A DNA stretch of 8,153 nucleotides from Opitutaceae bacterium (GTDB lineage: Bacteria > Verrucomicrobiota > Verrucomicrobiia > Opitutales > Opitutaceae): contig PMSP01000341.1 of NCBI GenBank assembly GCA_003168315.1, forward strand, positions 1 through 8,153, given 5' to 3'. Made by a program: the position numbers and the translations under genes. Positions 5,204-8,153 of the stretch are shown here, one piece after another. The first letter of the stretch is position 1, and each line of letters opens with the position of its first letter. The notes under the pieces are model-generated. The model saw only the letters and a program-made list of their open reading frames with translations. It was not told where the DNA came from and made no database searches.

Positions 5204-8153
5204 ATCCGTCCCGCCCGTTCATTCAGCGGCCGATCGCGACGTCGCTCCTGATGGCGGCGATTCTCCTGATCGGGATAATCGGCTTCCGTGAGCTACCGAT
5301 CGCGGCACTTCCCGAGGTCGACTACCCGACGATGCAGGTCATGACCTTCTATCCCGGGGCGAGCCCGGACGTCGTCGCCTCTGCGGTCACCGCGCCCCTC
5401 GAGAGGCAGCTCGGCGAGGTGCCGGGCCTGAACCAGATGCTCTCGTCGAGCTCGGAGGGGGCGTCCGTCATCACGCTCCAGTTCAACCTGAGCCTCGACA
5501 TCGACGTCGCCGAGCAGGACGTGCAGGAGGCCATCAACGCCGCCCAGAACTTCCTGCCGGCGCAGCTGCCGATGCCCCCCGTCTACAGCAAGGTGAACCC
5601 GGCCGACGCTCCGATCCTAACGCTCGCCCTCACCTCCAAGTCGATCCCGCTCGCCCAGGTCGAGGATTACACGGACACGCGGCTCGCGGAGAAGATATCC
5701 CAGTTGCCCGGGGTGGGCGCCGTGACGATAAGCGGCGGCCAGAAGCCGGCGGTCCGGATCCAGGTGAACCCGACCCAGCTCGCCTCCTACGGACTCAACC
5801 TGGAGGACGTGCGGGCGGCGCTCGTCGCGGCGAGCGTCGACGCGGCCAAGGGAAGCTTCGATGGCCCGCAGCAGAGCTACCAGATCGGCGCAAACGACCA
5901 GATCACGACCAGCGCCGACTACAAGAAGCTCGTCCTCACCTACAGGAACGGGAGCCCCATCATGCTTACGGACGTCGCCAAGGTGGTCGACGGCGTCGAG
6001 AATTCCGAGGAATCGGCGTGGATGAACAGCGTGCCGGCCGTGATCGTCAATATCCAGAGGCAGCCCGGGGCGAATATCATCGACGTCGTCGACCGCATCA
6101 AGGCGCTGCTGCCCAAGCTGAAGGCGACGATTCCGCCCGCGATCAGCGTCGCCGTCCTCACGGACCGGACGACGACCGTGCGCGCCTCGGTGTCGGACGT
6201 CGAGTTCGAGCTCCTCCTCTGCATCGCCCTGGTCGTCGCGGTCATATTCGTCTTCCTGCGCACGTTCGCTGCGACGATCATCCCCAGCATCGCGGTCCCG
6301 CTCTCGCTCGTCGGGACCTTTGGGGCCATGTACGCGCTAGGCTTCAGCCTCAACAACCTGACGCTGATGGCGCTAACGATCTCGACCGGCTTCGTGGTCG
6401 ATGACGCGATCGTGATGATCGAGAACATCTCGCGCTACGTGGAGCAGGGCGAGGCGCCGCTGGCGGCGGCGCTCAAGGGCGCCGAGCAGATCGGGTTCAC
6501 GATCATGTCGCTGACGGTGTCACTGATCGCAGTCCTGATTCCGCTGCTTTTCATGGGGGACATAACCGGCCGCCTCTTCCGGGAGTTTGCGATCACTCTG
6601 AGCGTGACGATCCTCATCTCGGCGGTGGTGTCGCTCACGCTCACGCCGATGCTCTGCGCCAGGCTCCTCAAGCACCGCGACAAGAACAAGGAGGGCAGGT
6701 TCTACAAGGTCTCCGAGGAGATGTTCGAGAAGACGATCGCCTTCTACGGGCGCACGCTCGACTGGGTGCTGGAGCACAGGACCCTGACGCTGCTTGTCGC
6801 CATTGGGACGCTCATTGTCACGGGTCTCCTCTACGTCGTCGTCCCGAAGGGGTTTTTCCCCGTGCAGGACACGGGCGAGATACAGGGCGTCACCGAGGCG
6901 GACCAGGACGTCTCCTTCACCAAGATGGCGCAGCTGCAGCAGCAGCTTGCCGCCACGATCCTAAAGGACCCTGGGGTCGAGAGCATCTCGTCCTTCATCG
7001 GCGTGGACGGGACAAACACGACACTCAACAGCGGCCGCATTCAGATCAACCTGAAGCCGCTCAACAAGCGCAAGGGGGCCTCCGATGTCATCCGCAGCCT
7101 GAAGAAGGCGCTGGCGAAGGTCGACGGGGTCAGCCTCTACATGCAGCCGGTGCAGGACAGCACCGTGGACGACCGCGTGAGCCGCACCCAGTACCAGTAC
7201 ACGCTGGAGGACCCCAATCTGAACGAGCTGAACGAGTGGACCGGCAAGCTGGTGGACAAGATGAAGAAGTTGCCTCAGCTTGCCGACGTGGCCACGGATC
7301 AGCAGACCGGCGGGTTGGCAGTCTCTCTGGTTGTCGATCGGGTGACCGCATCGCGCCTTGGCATCGCTCCGGATACCATCGACAACACGCTCTACGATGC
7401 GTTTGGACAACGCCAGATCAGCACCATGTACACGCAGTTGAATCAATACCACGTCATCCTTGAAACCGATCCGGCCTACCAAAAGAATCCCTCCAAGCTG
7501 CAGGACTTATACATCCAAACCACCGCTTCTGCCGGAGGCTCCGGTCCAGGGGCATCCTCTTCGTTTGCATCTTCCGGATCCTCGTCCGCCGGTTCGAATT
7601 CGACAACGACCAGCGTGGCCTATACTCCCTCCGCGGCGGTCCTCAGCGCGCCGTCGAATGCCATTCAGTCGGGAGTGGGCTCGAATGGTACAACTTCAAC
7701 CGCAAATGCAGCCACCACCACCGCGGCTTCCGCTGCCATTCCCTTAAGCGCCTTCACTCATGTCGAACGAGTGGCTGAACCGCTCTCCATCAATCATCAG
7801 GGCCAGTTCCCGGTGGTGACGTTGTCTTTCAACCTCGCACCGGGAGCATCGATCGGAAACGCCGTCGACGCGATCAATGCGGCGAAAAAAGAGGTCGATA
7901 TTCCGCCCAGTATTCAGGCGACGTTCCAGGGCACCGCGGCGGCGTTTCAAGCCTCGCTGGCCAATGAGTGGATCCTGATTCTGGCGGCTCTGGTCACGGT
8001 GTACATCGTGCTGGGAGTGCTGTATGAGAGCTACATCCATCCGCTGACCATACTCTCGACGCTGCCCTCAGCAGGCGTTGGGGCGCTGCTGATGCTCATG
8101 CTCTTTCACTTCGATCTGTCGATCATCGCGCTCATCGGCATCATTCTGCTGAT
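5200..8153 (+). CDS. mdtB: RND multidrug efflux permease, MdtB-like (3' end outside window)
   Basis: This is an inner-membrane proton/drug antiporter, open without a stop for 984 codons. E. coli MdtB has 1040 residues; with the insert below, about 120-150 residues should remain beyond the edge. The N-terminal span (about 12-30) is followed by the porter signature 'LPEVDYPTMQV..YPGASPDVV'. Spans 2-6 start at about 338. The span-4 proton-relay pair is Asp401-Asp402 in 'STGFVVDDAIVMIENI'. Strong MdtB-specific matches include 'MGDITGRLFREFAITLSV', 'PKGFFPVQDTGEIQG', 'VGVDGTN', 'VSRTQYQYTL' and 'PLSINHQGQFPVVTLSFNL'. The window stops just before the expected 'GIVKKNAIM' segment with the relay lysine. 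Two oddities are an abrupt codon-usage change near base 7260 (residue about 688) and a low-complexity insert at residues 774-846. It overlaps mdtA by four bases. A second permease (mdtC-like) or an outer-membrane factor could follow. Confidence 0.95.
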   Translation, partial: MNPSRPFIQRPIATSLLMAAILLIGIIGFRELPIAALPEVDYPTMQVMTFYPGASPDVVASAVTAPLERQLGEVPGLNQMLSSSSEGASVITLQFNLSLDIDVAEQDVQEAINAAQNFLPAQLPMPPVYSKVNPADAPILTLALTSKSIPLAQVEDYTDTRLAEKISQLPGVGAVTISGGQKPAVRIQVNPTQLASYGLNLEDVRAALVAASVDAAKGSFDGPQQSYQIGANDQITTSADYKKLVLTYRNGSPIMLTDVAKVVDGVENSEESAWMNSVPAVIVNIQRQPGANIIDVVDRIKALLPKLKATIPPAISVAVLTDRTTTVRASVSDVEFELLLCIALVVAVIFVFLRTFAATIIPSIAVPLSLVGTFGAMYALGFSLNNLTLMALTISTGFVVDDAIVMIENISRYVEQGEAPLAAALKGAEQIGFTIMSLTVSLIAVLIPLLFMGDITGRLFREFAITLSVTILISAVVSLTLTPMLCARLLKHRDKNKEGRFYKVSEEMFEKTIAFYGRTLDWVLEHRTLTLLVAIGTLIVTGLLYVVVPKGFFPVQDTGEIQGVTEADQDVSFTKMAQLQQQLAATILKDPGVESISSFIGVDGTNTTLNSGRIQINLKPLNKRKGASDVIRSLKKALAKVDGVSLYMQPVQDSTVDDRVSRTQYQYTLEDPNLNELNEWTGKLVDKMKKLPQLADVATDQQTGGLAVSLVVDRVTASRLGIAPDTIDNTLYDAFGQRQISTMYTQLNQYHVILETDPAYQKNPSKLQDLYIQTTASAGGSGPGASSSFASSGSSSAGSNSTTTSVAYTPSAAVLSAPSNAIQSGVGSNGTTSTANAATTTAASAAIPLSAFTHVERVAEPLSINHQGQFPVVTLSFNLAPGASIGNAVDAINAAKKEVDIPPSIQATFQGTAAAFQASLANEWILILAALVTVYIVLGVLYESYIHPLTILSTLPSAGVGALLMLMLFHFDLSIIALIGIILL
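7519..7737 (+). other. Ser/Thr/Ala/Gly-rich insert within MdtB-like permease (residues 774-846)
   Basis: About 73 codons encode a low-complexity segment between 'KLQDLYIQ' and 'IPLSAFTHVE'. It has runs such as SSSFASSGSSSAGSNSTTTS and NAATTTAASAA, no Cys, and no Lys, Arg, Asp or Glu. In E. coli MdtB the same place is a short turn (TSSDGGV between 'TIRL' and 'VPLSS'), so the insert adds about 65 residues. By family topology it lies in the second periplasmic loop, near the boundary of the C-terminal docking subdomain. It is therefore probably a disordered periplasmic loop. The frame is maintained on both sides. Confidence 0.8.

Noticed and set aside
7573..7605. BamHI (GGATCC) and EcoRI (GAATTC) sites close together inside the permease insert, as if from cloning
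   Set aside because: Single six-base sites are expected by chance, another GAATTC occurs at base 14, and there is no vector or linker sequence around them.
5200..8153. Possible frameshift or pseudogene in the permease because of the codon-usage switch and insert
   Set aside because: I read every codon from 5200 to the edge. There is no in-frame stop, and the MdtB match resumes in frame after the insert.

Overview
This window comes from a GC-rich Gram-negative bacterium. The evidence is a tripartite-type RND efflux operon, an AsmA-like DUF748 envelope protein and strong G/C bias at third codon positions. The gene set (S9 peptidase, DUF748, YihY/BrkB, alkyladenine glycosylase, MdtA/MdtB-type efflux) would suit Acidobacteriota or Verrucomicrobiota, but nothing seen here fixes the phylum. 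I see no rRNA, tRNA, insertion sequence, phage gene or CRISPR array.

Layout, left to right. (1) Positions 2-157 hold the last 51 codons of an S9-family serine peptidase, plus strand. (2) It converges on a DUF748 protein (1404-232, minus) across a 74-bp gap that holds a hairpin. (3) A divergent gap of about 105 bp with a 12-bp palindrome separates DUF748 from a YihY/BrkB-family membrane protein (1510-2514, plus). (4) Positions 2515-2792 are a hairpin-rich stretch with no convincing gene. It precedes a possible 48-residue single-span membrane protein (2793-2939). (5) A DNA-3-methyladenine glycosylase (3649-3047, minus) lies next. (6) A divergent gap of 291 bp leads to an efflux operon. The operon has an MdtA-like periplasmic adaptor (3941-5203) and an MdtB-like RND permease (from 5200) that overlap by ATGA. 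The permease runs off the right edge at about residue 984.

The last two genes form a clear functional unit: an inner-membrane proton/drug antiporter and its adaptor. No outer-membrane channel is visible; it may lie downstream or elsewhere. The other genes look like unrelated housekeeping or envelope genes.

The most unusual part is the 3' half of the permease gene. Near 7260 its codon use changes abruptly, from nearly saturated G/C third positions to a mixed pattern. Shortly after that it carries a Ser/Thr/Ala/Gly-rich insert of about 73 residues where E. coli MdtB has a short hairpin. The reading frame stays open throughout. This could be a mosaic gene made by recombination, or an assembly join. 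I found no convincing wholly new system in the window.
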